A stretch of DNA of 64,000 nucleotides. It comes from Pogonophryne albipinna (taxonomy: Eukaryota > Chordata > Actinopteri > Perciformes > Artedidraconidae). The DNA lies in contig CM053249.1 of NCBI GenBank assembly GCA_028583405.1, positions 33,826,808-33,890,807 on the forward strand, read 5' to 3'. The position numbers were made by a program, and so were the translations under genes. Below the pieces are notes generated by a model. It made no database searches. It saw only the letters and a program-made list of their open reading frames with translations, and was not told the DNA's origin. Below are positions 10,863 to 23,265 of the stretch, piece after piece (within the stretch, counting starts at the first letter, position 1; every line of letters begins with the position of its first letter).

Positions 10863-12195
10863 CATATTTATATTGTTATCCTAGGAATTATTCTTATTCT
10901 GCTACTGGAACCCGCTTTTGAGGGCTTTATAAAAAAAATTTGAGGGTATAATTTTGCACGGGACCGGTGAAAAATTTGACATTCTGGAGTCCATGGGTTC
11001 AAATTGGGAACAATGTACATAGTCGCACCGTAAGGCCGTTTGACCTGACATTTTGCACACTCCGGGTGGACCTGCTCTACATATAATCCTCTTGAACCTC
11101 TATGCTCCGCCTACTTTGAATTGTTTTAATTAGCGTGTTGTTCAAAACACTGAAATATTGACTTCAATTTCAATTTTTAGTTTTTCAACACCAAACTTAG
11201 TATTCAGCATCGGTGGAGGGTCACACACATTACCGTAGGAAATGAGCATGTTCAGTCGATAAATATGGCCGCCATTAATCAAAACGTATTTGCAAAAAGG
11301 CGGGGCTTAGAAAGAAATGCTCATAACTCATCAACAATGGATCCAAATATCACAGATTTTGGTGGAATAGGCACACCAAAGCATTTTCATTTTGGACAAT
11401 AGGGGGCGCCAAAAATACCACTAATTTATAACTCAAGAACGTATGGACGTATTTTTTTTTTTTAGACATACTCTGGGGTTGAGTATGAACTGAGATTTAA
11501 AGTGTCGCAACGAATGACGAACGTGGCCTATACTTTTTTGTTAAAACAGCTCACTAGGGCCCCTATTGTGTGGTAGTCACATATAGTTTCTCCGAACTTC
11601 ACGAATCTCGGCACAGACATTCCTCATGGAATTGCAGACATATTTCTAATTGGCTTCCATTATCCCCGCCCCCCAGAAAGTCGGCCATTTTGAAAATGTG
11701 CGTTTTTCATTCATTTTAAGAACATTTTTGCAAACTCCTCCTAGGGAAATTATCGGAAAAATTTCAATCCAGGACACGTTGAGCCCATATCCAATATGAT
11801 ACTAAATTGCGAAGGAATAGTTGATCGCTAAAACGGTTAGCTCGTAAGCTAGCGGAGAATGTACAATTGTTGACGATTTACATGTCACAAATTACTCCAA
11901 ACTACTTGCATATGGTTTTTCCGATATTCACGAAACGCTGTATACACATTGCTATTATGATGTCACACATATTTCAATTGCCCCAAAATTGGGTTTTTCA
12001 TACATTTTAAGCACATTTTTGAAAACTCCTCCTAGGGAAATAATCGGAAAAATTCCAATCCAGGACAAGTTCAGGCCATATCCAATGTGATGCTACATTA
12101 CGAAGGAATAGTTATTCTCTCGAACGCGGAGCTCGTAGGCTAACGGAGAATGTACAATTTTTGACCATTTATATGTCAGATAAGCTACTGAGACC
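10863..12195. repeat. Unclassified dispersed repeat with internal duplication
   Basis: The segment 11722-11890 (actcctcctagggaaat, ccaatccaggaca, gcggagaatgtacaat landmarks) recurs at 12020-12176, offset by 298 bp and diverged. The rest has the same base composition and phrases such as ctcataactcatcaa. No TIR, LTR or coding region was found. Sequence of this style is common in fish genomes, but I cannot name its class. Confidence 0.5.
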
Positions 12196-12243
12196 TGACT
12201 GTCTGCCTGGCGCATCAACTCTCACACTCACACACCCACACAG

Positions 12244-12385
<142 letters not shown>

Positions 12386-12907
12386 TGTTGGCAAGGCTGT
12401 TGACTGTTAGTCCAGCAAGGCCCTCTGCTGGCAGTACATTAAATCACAACAGACACCTATACACTCCACAACACACACATACAGCTCCTAAAGCATATAA
12501 TATATATCAGGCTGCAGCCCTTGTATATTTTATTATGTGAAGCACTATATGGTTTCATGAAAAATATCTACTGTTTATTTGTAGATATCTACTAAGCATA
12601 CAAATAAAGTGTGTAATGTTGGCCTCTTACATTATTATTCTGCACTAACCCCAGCAGCTGTTCTCACTGTAAACATCGCGTCACAATGAAAGCAACAAAT
12701 AAATAGCCTAACATCCAGGGGAGATGTGATTAGTGAGCAAACAAACGGTAAAGTGCAGAAAGTCTGATGCAAATGTGATCATCTTGAATAACTTATAATC
12801 ACAACGTGAACAGTTTGCAGAGCTGTGCTTCGTTGACAGAAGTCCAGCCATGCGTCACAACTCTTTTAAACATCACTGTTGCCTGAAATCGACTCCGGAG
12901 AATACTT
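12386..12907. other. Unassigned sequence
   Basis: No gene or repeat edge recognised between the microsatellite and the hairpin at 12908. Confidence 0.4.
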
Positions 12908-12980
12908 CAGTGTACCCTCGGCTATAGCTCCTCCAGAGAGAAGGAGTCTCTCTGGAGGAGCTATAACCGAGGGTACACTG
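12908..12980. repeat. Long hairpin, 33-nt arms
   Basis: The left arm 12908-12940 (cagtgtaccctcggctatag then ctcctccagagag) pairs with 12948-12980 with one mismatch and a 7-nt loop. It lies just outside the hAT at 13012, in the flank belonging to repeat family R. Confidence 0.9.
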
Positions 12981-13180
12981 ATGTATCCTCCGATGTCAAA
13001 TGATTACACAGTAGGTGTGTAACGGTTCACAGAAGTCACGGTTCGGTTCGTACCTCGGTTTGGGGGTCACGGTTCGGTACGGTTTCGGTCCAACAAGGAA
13101 AAGCAAAAAAAGTCCCAAATGCATAATTTTCTTTTGCTGTTATTTATTTTTAACAGTAGTGCATGTTTCGGTACAGTAAC

Positions 13181-13346
<166 letters not shown>

Positions 13347-13623
13347 AGATGGCCATATTACAAACAAAAAGGTTAGATAAGCTGCACAACTAAAAATAAT
13401 GTCTTGAAAATATTAAAATAAATAATAAGAAAGTGTTTCAATCACAATCAATAAAAGGCAATACAGAACCGTATAACATCTCCTGATGTCAAAATATAAA
13501 ATAAATACAATGATAAATATAAAACAAAATAAAATCTGTACCTTTAGGAGCAATGTCTAACATGTGTAATTAACTTGTGAGTGTGTGTGAGGCCATTATG
13601 CCTAAATAAAAGGTACTCAGGCT

Positions 13624-15644
13624 TTACTCTATTTTTAAGTTTTTTTTCAAAAAGATGAGTTTGTCTACGTTGTTTGTAGTGAGGGCAGATCTGTTGGCGG
13701 TAACTATGTCACCTGCCGTCGAGAAAACCCTCTCGCTGGGGACTGAGTTGGCAGGTACAGCCAGGTAACAATGTGCCAACATGGTATTAGGATAAACAGA
13801 CTCATTATCCTTCCACCAGGCAAGAGGGTTTGAATCGATTGAAATGCACTCCTTTGCCATGTACGCAGACACTTTGTCCTTCAACTGCTGCTTCAAATCA
13901 GGCTGGTTACTCTGGCCACGTTTAAAGAGTGGGCTAAAAAGTTCTTCCATGGCTGACCTCTTTGGAGGGGGGGGTGCTGACTCTGCTGTCGCTGGTAATG
14001 AAGTGGCCTGTGATGTAGTCGCTGGACTGGCCTCTGTAGTCTCAACCTGCAGTGAAAAAATGACAAAAACAGGTAATAAGTGAGTTCAGTGACCATTGTT
14101 ACAATAAAATGTTTAGTTAAGACATAAGATAAGGTATTTAAAATATCACCATAATACATACATTTTCTGCTCCGCTCAGAACTTCAGGGATGATGAGATC
14201 TTCATAGATTCTCAGATGAGAGGCACAGTCCAAGTGAGGAAGTGTTTTGAACCTCGGATCCAGAGCTGTGCACTTGTGAAGGAAGTCCTGCAGCCCAGCG
14301 TCAGAGTATCTTTTTTGCAGATTTTCCCTGATGGCATGCTTGAGTTCCCTGACAGTGGGAGTGTCCTCATCGTTTTGTTCCATAGATTTCAAGATCATGG
14401 TTTTAAGTGGTAGGATCATAGAAACCGATGGTGCCGTTTCAGTGCTCAGTATTGTAGTGACTGTCTTCAGAGGTTTCATAATCTCAATCACATTCTCTGC
14501 GACTCTTACCTCCTGGTCAGTCAGATTGGCAATATCCTTGTTCTTCAGGGCACTTAGTGCCGAGTAAACAGCCGATTGCTGTTCAAGGTACCGCTCAACC
14601 ATTTCATAGCTGGAGTTCCAGCGTGTGGCCACATCGTTGATGAGTCGGTGTTTTGGCAAGTGAAGCATCTCCTGCTTTTGCTCCAAAACATGTGCAGCCG
14701 TTGTGCTGCGGTGGAAAAAAGAAACAGCTCTTCTGATTTTCCCCAGCAGTCGAGATACCTGGTTGACTGCCATCGCTTTCTGTGATGCTAAGTTTAATGT
14801 ATGGGCAAAGCATCCTATTTGTGGACCCAGTCCTGCTTCACTGACAGCTTTAACAATGTTTCTTGCATTGTCAGTGGTCACTGCGATAGTTTTGGGCTTT
14901 TCAAGTTTATACTCTGCTACTGCCTCTTATAGCTTCTCAGCTAGGTGGGTGTTAGTGTGCTGTTCATACACAGGGCGTGTAAGTAGAACTGGATTTCCCA
15001 CTCTGAGTTGATGAAGTGTGCGGTCACTGTGTGATAACTTTCAGTAGCACGGGAGGTCCATCCATCTGTTGTTAGTGCAACAGCGGATGCAGCGGACAAC
15101 TCGTGCTCAACAACCGCTCGTGTGCGCCGGTAAATTGCATGACCACGGACTGGCTCATGTGCACACGGGATGGGACACTATAGCGAGGCTCGAGCACTTT
15201 CAATAAATACTCTACTATTGCATAAGGTCGCATTGCCGTTGCAATATACATGCCAATTGCTTCGGTTATTTGTTTTGGACTCTCGGCTGTCATTTCTATT
15301 GGCTTCTTAAAAACAGCGGGGATTAGCTGTTGAACAGTTGTCGTCTTTTGCCGGGCTGTGGTGATTGACAAATCTGGGTGATGCCTTCGGATGTGATTTA
15401 GCATGTTGGACGTGTTACCACTAGCATACCGCGCCGCTGTGAAACAACGCCGACACACCGTCCTCGTCCGATCCACAACTCGCACCCCATCATTGTTGTA
15501 GTCCACAGGGAACCCGAAATGTGATTTAAACGAAGCAGGTGGGTCTTCTAGCTCCTGTGTGTTGTGTGAACTCGCCATAGCTAATAACTTTTCTTCTTCA
15601 TGTATTTTGTTCTTTTTATAGTGTTTGTTGTTCTTGTTCTGCAT
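13624..15644 (-). pseudogene. ZBED1-like hAT transposase, broken
   Basis: Three blocks in order. (1) 15644-15072: the protein probably begins at MASSHNTQEL and has a BED finger with RTVCRRCFTA and NMLNHIRRHHPDL (C-x2-C...H-x4-H), followed by YIATAMRPYAIVE and LEPRYSVPSR. (2) 14881-14138: core block with TTDNARNIV, GCFAHTLNLA, DVATRWNSSYEM and LDPRFK, the conserved hAT catalytic-domain motifs. (3) 13950-13624: hATC dimerisation block NPLAWWKDNE...SVPSERVFSTAGDI, ending LIFLKKNLKIE. An intron is suggested between blocks 2 and 3 (donor GTATGT near 14161, acceptor CACTGCAG near 14050). Between blocks 1 and 2 the frame shifts and there is a stop just before EAVAEYKLEKPK. The gene is therefore dead as assembled, but all domains survive, so it was autonomous not long ago. 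Confidence 0.88.
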
Positions 15645-15719
15645 TTGTTATTTACGGGCGGCTGGCTTTTAGGCGCAATACCGCCCCCTGGATTATATAT
15701 AGTGTAATACTGCCCTGAG

Positions 15720-17587
15720 CAGTGTTGGGTGTAACGCGTTACAAAAGTAACGGAGTTACAGTAATATATTACTTTTTGCTGTAACGCATTACTAATGAAA
15801 TGTGGGTAATATATTACCCGTTACAATGCTCAGTAACGCAGTTACAACACATTTTAACCCGAAATTAAATGGTGATTTGTTTTTTAAGAATGTACTAACA
15901 TAGCGAGACATTCCGACACCAGACAAATTGTGCGGGTAGATTAGTAAACCTGGTGTGTTTACCCTTCAGGCTTCGCGTCGGGATCTTCGGGGCAGTTGAA
16001 TGTTATGCAACCATTCAAAAAAGAGAACGGAGCGAAAAATACAAACAACAAATTGTGTCAGGTGCGCGTGACCTGCTCCGCTGCGCGTGCATCATTTCCA
16101 AAGTGTTTCCACAGCAGTGACACACATCTGTGGATAATCATTTATACGAAAATGGTTAAAGCAACCATCACTAAACGCCAGCAACACTACATCTACTGCA
16201 GAAAATAGCAACAGGTCAGATGGGGACATCACGTTGCCCTCCGTTGTGGACACTAGCTTACTCCCGCCTGACTCGCCGCCCTCGCCCCCGGAGCGGCCCA
16301 CAGAGGATACCACGGCAAACAGAGCCTGCCCAGGTATATCTAAACAAGTACCCGCCTGTACAGTGGGGTTAGGCGCTCATTTTGCAGCTCGTGGTATACA
16401 AATAGACAAGGGCTAGAATATTCATGTGAAAATAGATTAATATTCTGCCATGCCTGTAGAAATGTTGGGTCAAACATAATGCATACAATAGCACAGATGC
16501 CTTCACCACGAATGGCTACAAAAAGATCTCATATCCCAAGCTTATCAACAAGCTAATGTTGCAGCTGAAATGTTCTCCAGGTCACAAAGTCAACCTCACA
16601 TGATGATGTGATCCAGTTTTCAAGCACAGTAAATATTCTCTTCCCAGAGTATATGATGGGACCAAAGTGATGTTTAGTACATGGTTTTAATAATACTTTT
16701 GCTTTTCAATGTTTGCCATTTCAAACCATGAGCTGGTTCAAATAATATTTGCCTTGATTTACAATATGTTCTCATTTGTTTTATCAGTACAGCTTTGAAG
16801 CTTTTGTGCTTTTCTTTGCCATAGTCCACTTTGGACTGGATGAAATATTTCAGGATTGCACTTTTAACTCAATTGAAATGTTCTCACTTGCTTGGTTTCA
16901 AAACATAACAAATGCCATAATCTGTTCATTGGGGACCATCAATGCTATTTTTCATTGCTGTTGCCGGCCACTATTGCTCATGTAAACCTACTACTGCTGC
17001 GCCCCCTGTAACCTCAGAGGCACCCTGAGTCATTTTGTTCTGGAACCGGGCCTGTACATGGCCATATACTAAACACACTACAGAGCCCATTCCGTGTCCT
17101 GTTATTGTTTACTTCCTGTCTGCCTTCTTCTGGTGATTTATCTGACGTCCAGCGCTCTGTCTTTTAACCTCTTTTCCTTTCTCTTTCTTGATCCTCCTTA
17201 GCAACCTTCATTATAGTCCTTGACACTGGTCTGTACTGCTGGATTAACAACGTGTCACATGTTAAGAATTTCTAATCAGAATCGAGTATTCAACTAAGCC
17301 GTGTAATACAAGTTGTTAGTAGCCTTAAGGGCCTACACAGTTGTTATGCTATACCACATTGCCCTTCACTGGATGTATAATGAGCTGCACTAAACTACAT
17401 TTTAGCGTTTAAAATACCTAGCCATTCTTTTGCGGTTATTTTGGTAAAGTAACTAAAAAGTAACTAAAGTAGTGTAACTCATTACATTTCAGAGACAGTA
17501 ATATTGTAATGTAACTTATTACTTTCAAAAGACAGTAATAAGTAATATGTAATATATTACATTTTGGAAGTAACTTGCCCAACACTG
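15720..17587. mobile_element. Nested hAT, 'cagtgttggg' family, copy 1
   Basis: Inverted ends cagtgttgggtgtaac and ttgcccaacactg, flanked by the perfect 8-bp duplication gccctgag (15712-15719 and 17588-17595). 1,868 bp. The interior keeps a 5' coding remnant near 16080-16400 and shows no catalytic region. The inverted second copy of the family lies at 30060-35477. Confidence 0.93.
16050..16400 (+). pseudogene. Remnant of ZMYM1/TTF-type hAT transposase 5' end
   Basis: The reading near 16225-16400 contains LPSVVDTSLLPPDSPPSPPE and, just downstream, ACPGISKQVPA; the second copy at 35120-35374 (minus) gives the better-preserved GPQVPGYHGKTEPAQVYLNK. This proline-rich leader followed by EPAQ-type residues precedes the TTF-type zinc finger in ZMYM1-like hAT proteins. 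Here a frameshift near 16200 and loss of everything after the leader leave a non-coding relic. The assignment is from motif memory and is moderate. Confidence 0.5.
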
Positions 17588-18604
17588 GCCCTGAGTGACA
17601 GACTTTTTTCCCACTCGTAAAAAAAGGCGTATTCGCCGTGTGACTGCATGTGACTGCCGTGACGTCCGAACCGTGACGGCACGGGACGAATACGGATACC
17701 GTTACACCCCTATTACACAGTGATATCTGCATTACTCATCCACTAAAAAACATCAGTTTATCCTTGTTAATTACACAATATTGATTGGTTTATTGTGTCC
17801 AATGCTTTTGTGTTTTTAACCTTCGATTCAGAGAAACAAATAGTTTTTTTGGAGTTAAAACACTACAATTTCCGAAGACACTACACTACCCAGAATCCCC
17901 AGCTATCGTTTGGGACTACAACATCCGCCTTGCTTTACAAACCCTGTGATTAGTCATCAAGCCCTGTGATTGGATGTTGGAGTGGCAGTGCGACAAGGTT
18001 ACGCTGAGCGTCAACAGCTCTTTGAAATGGAATGGAACCACGGCAGACTTTCCAAAACTGGAATTGGACGGGTCCAGCCCCCCCCCCCCCCAGAACTACA
18101 AATGCGGGCTATTGTGTGTTTCGCAACATGTTCTATGGCACGTCTCTTTATAAGACGTTTTCGTATTTCCCACAATTAGAAGTTGCCAGTATTAAACTGT
18201 GTACACCCTGGAGGTTTAGGGGATACGAAACACAGTGGTGTTATCAAATTTAAAACATATAATTAATAAATGAGTGAATTAATATACCCACATGCCACCT
18301 AAGGTCAGGAGAGCTTTATTTAACAGCTGGTCCTATGTCTGTGACCCCTCCTGTTGTTCATTGATAAACCTGAAACATGCACTTGTCAAGGTTCAGAGGC
18401 ACATTTTGCCAATATGGCAGTAGCCATCGATCATCTTAATATAAGATATACTTTTATTGATCCCAAGTTGGGAAATGTTTTTGTTACAGCAGCATGTACT
18501 ACTTTGTTCTACTCCACTACAATTCAGAGGTTAACCTGGTATTTTTACTCCACTACATTTATTTTAGTTACTTTGCAGATTCTGATTAATGATGTGAAAT
18601 TTAA

Positions 18605-19774
18605 CTTGTTAAGCCCCGAGCCTGTTTTTCAGGTCTCAGGCTCGAACATGACATTCCCAGAACAAATGACCATATCTTCCCTTCTAAAAGGGTTAAATTA
18701 ATAATCTTTTTTTCTCAAAGCAACGTTACACCTGTGAGTTGGATGTAGAAGTGTCAGAATCAATATAGATGTTTTTATTTTAAAGTAAATTCAGATTGAA
18801 CACAGTAAATTATTGTGTCCGTCCAAAAACAAAAAAAATACTTATAGTGAAAACCACCCTTGAATGATGGGATGGTAGACTAAAAGCTTTAGGAATCCAA
18901 ACTACAACATATAATAAGTACCCTGTATCAAGATTGATGCAAAACAAGTGACATTTGACCTTAGAAAGATTTAGCAAAAAAAAAACACTTCTGGGGTCAT
19001 GTGGGTGGATTTGACCTATCTCTGGCCCCCCTTGGTCGATTTTGCTGATTGACATCTCTTTCTAACCGTCAGAGCCAATGGAATCGAGGGGAACTCACAC
19101 ATACTTCTTATTTGGTAATGTGTGTGTATGAGACTGCCGCATAGCCAAAACCGGAAGCTATGATAACTCTGGTGGCTACCGTTAGCAGCTAACTTTTACT
19201 CTCCGATTTTTACATACAAATGGAATTATGGATTATAAATTAAAAAAAGAATATTACCCAGAAACATTATCAACCTATGGATTAACCGATTCAGCCGCGT
19301 TTTTTCTCGTTTTAATGCCATTGAACAAGTCTTTTGATCAGATTGACAGCTACGGTGAGACGATCTCCTGTAAAAGCTCTGTAAAGGTACGTGTTGTGAT
19401 GTCTGTGTTTGCTTCCCCTATCAAGAGTTCGGATCACTCAGTGATGATACTATATACCTAAATAATCTGTGGAACCTCAGCTTTATTCGGATATCTTGTA
19501 TGTGCAGCTACGATAAGTAATAAGGGTATCTTTTATCTTGAGTTCTGTGCCAAAGTGCGTTAGCATTTTTCGCTCAGGGGTCATTTAGATGCTTCTTATG
19601 AGTCTTGTGTTTTGTTTTAGTAAAAATGGTTTGTATCGTCAGTTAGCTGAGATTATTCGCGTTAATCTGGTATAACACATTAATAGGTTCTTAAATATTA
19701 AGATCCCCTGAGACACAGTGTCGTTAAAAAAAAAACATAAGTACCCGTCGGCGGGGACCTTGGGGCTTAACAGG
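18605..19774 (+). mobile_element. TTAA element (piggyBac-type), copy 2
   Basis: Ends CTTGTTAAGCCCC and GGGGCTTAACAGG; the left flank is TTAA (18601-18604), the right flank is ATAA, a one-base change. Length 1,170 bp. Repeat copy d at about 37826-37840 (ttgtttatatttcac) lacks the insert and shows the empty site. Non-autonomous: no transposase frame is seen. An open frame at 19228-19461 has no family signature. Confidence 0.88.
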
Positions 19775-20336
19775 ATAAACAACCCTTAAATCAGACTTTA
19801 GTTACACCTGAGTCAAATTCAGGGAAGGTGGTTGTCAAGTGCCAAAATAAACTCTGCAATATATTGGACGTTAAGTACTTTGTCAGACTTCATATTTATC
19901 TGTGGATAACCCCAACGTTTTTTTCTTATTCAAAAGAAGACCTTAACTTAAAGTATCCTTTAATGTTTAAATAAAGCCTTATCAGTTTGTCTGTTTTGCA
20001 CATCCTCCTGTTAATATCTTTGGACGTTCTGCACTAAACTGTTTTATTGTAGAGATCACTACAGTATCTTCTTGATATTTTCTATTCTATATTTCTATCA
20101 TGCCTTCTACTTTCCCCCAATTTTGTATGTAGGCTACTCTTAATATTTAAATGTTTTCATCAAATAAAACAACAACAAAATTAAATAACGTGCTTTAACC
20201 ACTAGGCGGTGCAGGTTAAAAAAACAGTGGTGTAGTAAATAAAACATAATAATATCAAACATAATATGACTATCCATTTTATTGTGAAATTAAAACAGAA
20301 CGGTAAAGGAAAATACAGTTTCAGTCTCTCGATTTG

Positions 20337-21531
20337 ATCCTCCTGGGACCCGAGGAAAAAAGTGTCTTCCAATTTCCTTTTTTTTGTGTATTCCTACCTA
20401 TTTCGGGTTAAAAAAAACATCTTGCAATTTAGACTTTTTTTATTTTATTTTATTTTAAAATGTTACAGTATGTCCACTGTAGAGGACGTCGGAACCATAT
20501 TAGTTTGAAAAGACAGCCAAAATTAACAGATGGACTATGTAACGTATTATGGTTATAGAGTGATATTAATACAATAATACATTCACCTTTATTTAAAACA
20601 TGAATAAGTAATTGATCTGAACATTGCTGTTTATTTGGTCAATACAAAACTAGCTTGTTTTTTGGTGAATCTTTCCAGATCTTCAAAGACTTTGTAGTCA
20701 ATGTAATGGGAAAGTACCTCATTGACTCCAGTTGGCACGGGCTGTAGGGTCATCTTGACTAGTTTTATGGATGGGTCTCCATTTGACAATGCTCATAGAA
20801 ACAAAGCTTGCATTCCTGAGGCAACTCTCATTTTTCATGGCTCCACTTAAAATAAAAACAACAATAAGACATACGCTACTCTTGGCCCACAGAGGGCCAT
20901 GTCTTTCCAGCTCGTCCCTATCTGTCTCTATGTATCTATCTGTGCGCTCATGGAGCCTCCTGCATCTTTCCCCCCCTTCTTCTTGACCCTCTTCTATCCC
21001 AGGTGTGAAATCCTCATCTCTCTCATCATCTGAGAGCTCAAAATCTTAATCTCCCTGAACTATCTGTACAGAAAATATCTGCTTCAATTCCGTCTCCTGC
21101 AACAATATTGAGTCATAAAGTCCATGAAGACGGTCCTGATGTCCACTAGAATGGACATTTATAAAAGAGCTGTTATTTGAAAACTTGAATTATTGAATTG
21201 CTTTCAGAACTAATTATATAGTTCCTCACATGTTAATAAACAAGAACATATATGATTTTCATGGTAAAAATTACAATTATTCAACAATATTTGACTTCTC
21301 CTCCTGCTTCCATACAATTTTGTTTTTCGTATGCCAGCCATTTTGGATGAAAAGAAAGAGGAACTTCCCAGCATGCAATTTTAACCAATGACATATTACT
21401 GGAAAGACCAGGATGTCCTCTGTACAGCACATCAGGGATTGATAGAGTAGTTTAAAAGAGTAAAAGGAGATGCATGTTAACAAAATGTCCACTACAGTGG
21501 ACATTTTCAATGGGCTGGGTCCCAGGAGGAT
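20337..21531 (-). mobile_element. TIR element, ATCCTCCTGGGACCC ends
   Basis: Left atcctcctgggaccc and right gggtcccaggaggat are perfect 15-bp inverted repeats. No clear target duplication was seen (flanks gatttg / tttcat). The interior holds short palindromic tgtccact...agtggaca motifs near both ends and the short gene described separately. Copy d of family R has diverged sequence here, so this is an insertion into copy b. A piggyBac relation is possible but not shown. Confidence 0.7.
20631..21037 (-). CDS. Unrecognised two-exon coding stretch inside TIR element
   Basis: The minus-strand open stretch 21037-20880 is acidic and charged (starts DFELSDDERDEDFTPG, later ERHGPLWAK). A second open stretch, 20791-20631, contains KLVKMTLQPVPTGVNEVLSH, YIDYKVFEDLERFTKKQ and a stop. 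A donor (AAGA|GTAGCG at 20880) and an acceptor (TTTCTATGAG| at 20792) would join them in phase; a second donor GTATGT lies a few bases on. The acidic leader resembles the N-terminal region of piggyBac-type transposases, but I do not recognise the second block. An in-frame stop precedes DFELS, so a further upstream exon would be needed. Function unknown. Confidence 0.35.
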
Positions 21532-22020
21532 TTTCATTGTACCATGAACCTGTAACAATCAGGATGCATGAGGAGTTGGAAAGGTAGAAAATAATATCTT
21601 TAAAAACTACAAAAAAATCCCTTTCTATCAGCTGTGCACCATTATGGTGTAAATATAACCTATCTACCAATTGGATCAAATATAAAAGTCAGCCGAATTA
21701 GTGTTGATACTGCAAGAGATGTATTGTGTGAAAAGAAATGGAAGATGTTGTTTAATCCACGTCACGTATTCAGTTTTGGCGGAATTTCTTCCAGTTTGTC
21801 AAAAGGTCTTCTGATCAGGGCTCTATAAATACATATCTATGGCAGATATGTAATATTTAATGCAGCCGAACCGTGTATTACAATGCCGTTATGTGATGAC
21901 TTCCAAAGAGAAAAGCAAGAACACTCAGAATAAAGTATTATTTTATTTTGATTTTTTTTTTAGATTTCATATCATATAAACACCATATCCCGACATGCAT
22001 TGCGGCTAAAACAATCGATG

Positions 22021-22560
22021 TTTTAGCCTATCAAAAAAGAAAGGTGTCTCTCAGAATCGAAAGAGAAAAACCTATGTGAAAAACACAGAAGCATTGTACA
22101 CAATTTAAACCAATAAATGTTGTATAATGAACAAGGATAAACTGATGTTTTTTAGTGGATGAGTACTGCAGATATCACTGTTAAATCATTTGATCATTGG
22201 TTTTATTATGAAAACGTAGAGACCGGAAATACTGTTTTCAATGCGTAACTTTACATGGAGGCTGCCGCATACCTTAAATCATCTTCGTAATATCTATCAA
22301 ACTATAGATCCTATATATCGACTGGACGTGGATTCTAAAAGTACAATCTACACTTCTCGCTAGAAATCTAATCAAAAAACGTTTTAATGGCCAAACTATC
22401 CTACAATTTAGGATTTTCCAGAGAGGGTTATTTGTGAATAAACGCGACCATCTGTAACACTTGCATTCAACAGGAGCACTAGAGGGCGAAAACTTTAAAA
22501 CGTAATTATAGGACGTATTATATCACGTATTTTATAAAATGTTACATCAAATAAAGCAAT
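22021..22560 (-). repeat. Dispersed repeat family R, copy c
   Basis: Collinear with copy a (7660-8104): cacagaagcattgtacacaa, aaatcatcttcgtaatatct and ccagagagggttatttgtga are shared. It lacks the hAT of copy a at the tttaaaac site, so it is the empty site. Copies b and c are adjacent and in opposite orientation. Confidence 0.75.
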
Positions 22561-23265
22561 GTTGATTGTGTTCCCGATTTTTTTGGTCTATTCCTTAAAA
22601 AACGGCCCCCAGGAAAATACAGTTTTACCGGGGGAGATTCAGGCCCCATCCACACGGAAAACGAAAATGAAAACGAACCGAAGTCGATATCAAAAAAGTC
22701 TTTTGTCCACACAGAATCGGCTCAAGAAATGTATGCTGGAGACGCTGTAGTACATATGCCGGGCATGTAAGTGGCGCTGTACTTCCGCCACAAAATACAC
22801 CAAAAGCAGCGTGTAAGACCACCATGGTTCACCATGGTTGCCTGGTTGCCTGGTTGCCCTTCTGTTTATTTTCCGCTGTGGATTTAGCAACATGTAGTAC
22901 ACATGAGTAGTTCTCCATTTCCACTTGTTGCTGATGGTTGTGGTAGAGGAGCTGTAGATTTTGCACTAACATCTGTAGCATGGTCAATAGCGTCTGGAGT
23001 ACGAAAGCAACCCTGTGATCCGCCATTGTTGTTTTTGTTGTTGGCGAAACACATCAGCAATGACGCGGGTGACACGGGGGTGAGCAGCAGAGGTGGGGAG
23101 AGGGCGGGGCTATGGCTTCATCGTTATCAGGAAATGATCGTATAGGGCGTACACACGGAGCCGTTTGGCCCCGCAGAGCGTTTTGTCCGCAGATCTACCC
23201 ACCTTGGGAGCCGTTATCGTTATCCGCGTTTCCGTGTCGGCCTTGTGTGGACGAACCGTCTATAC

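Larger units (their letters stand above)
17713..22020 (+). repeat. Dispersed repeat family R, copy b
   Basis: Host sequence of the hAT at 13012. It is continuous at 17713-18604, 19775-20160 and 21590-22020, interrupted by a TTAA element and a TIR element. Its first 370 bp are the inverse of copy a. Its body from about 18090 to 22020 is the inverse of 36540-38160 (copy d): examples are the aacctggtatttttactcca block at 18536 and the gttatgtgatgacttccaaa block at 21890. No transposase was found. Confidence 0.75.

Noticed and set aside
14216..15011. Plus-strand open frames across the hAT transposase
   Set aside because: Shadows of the minus-strand transposase, which carries the hAT motifs.
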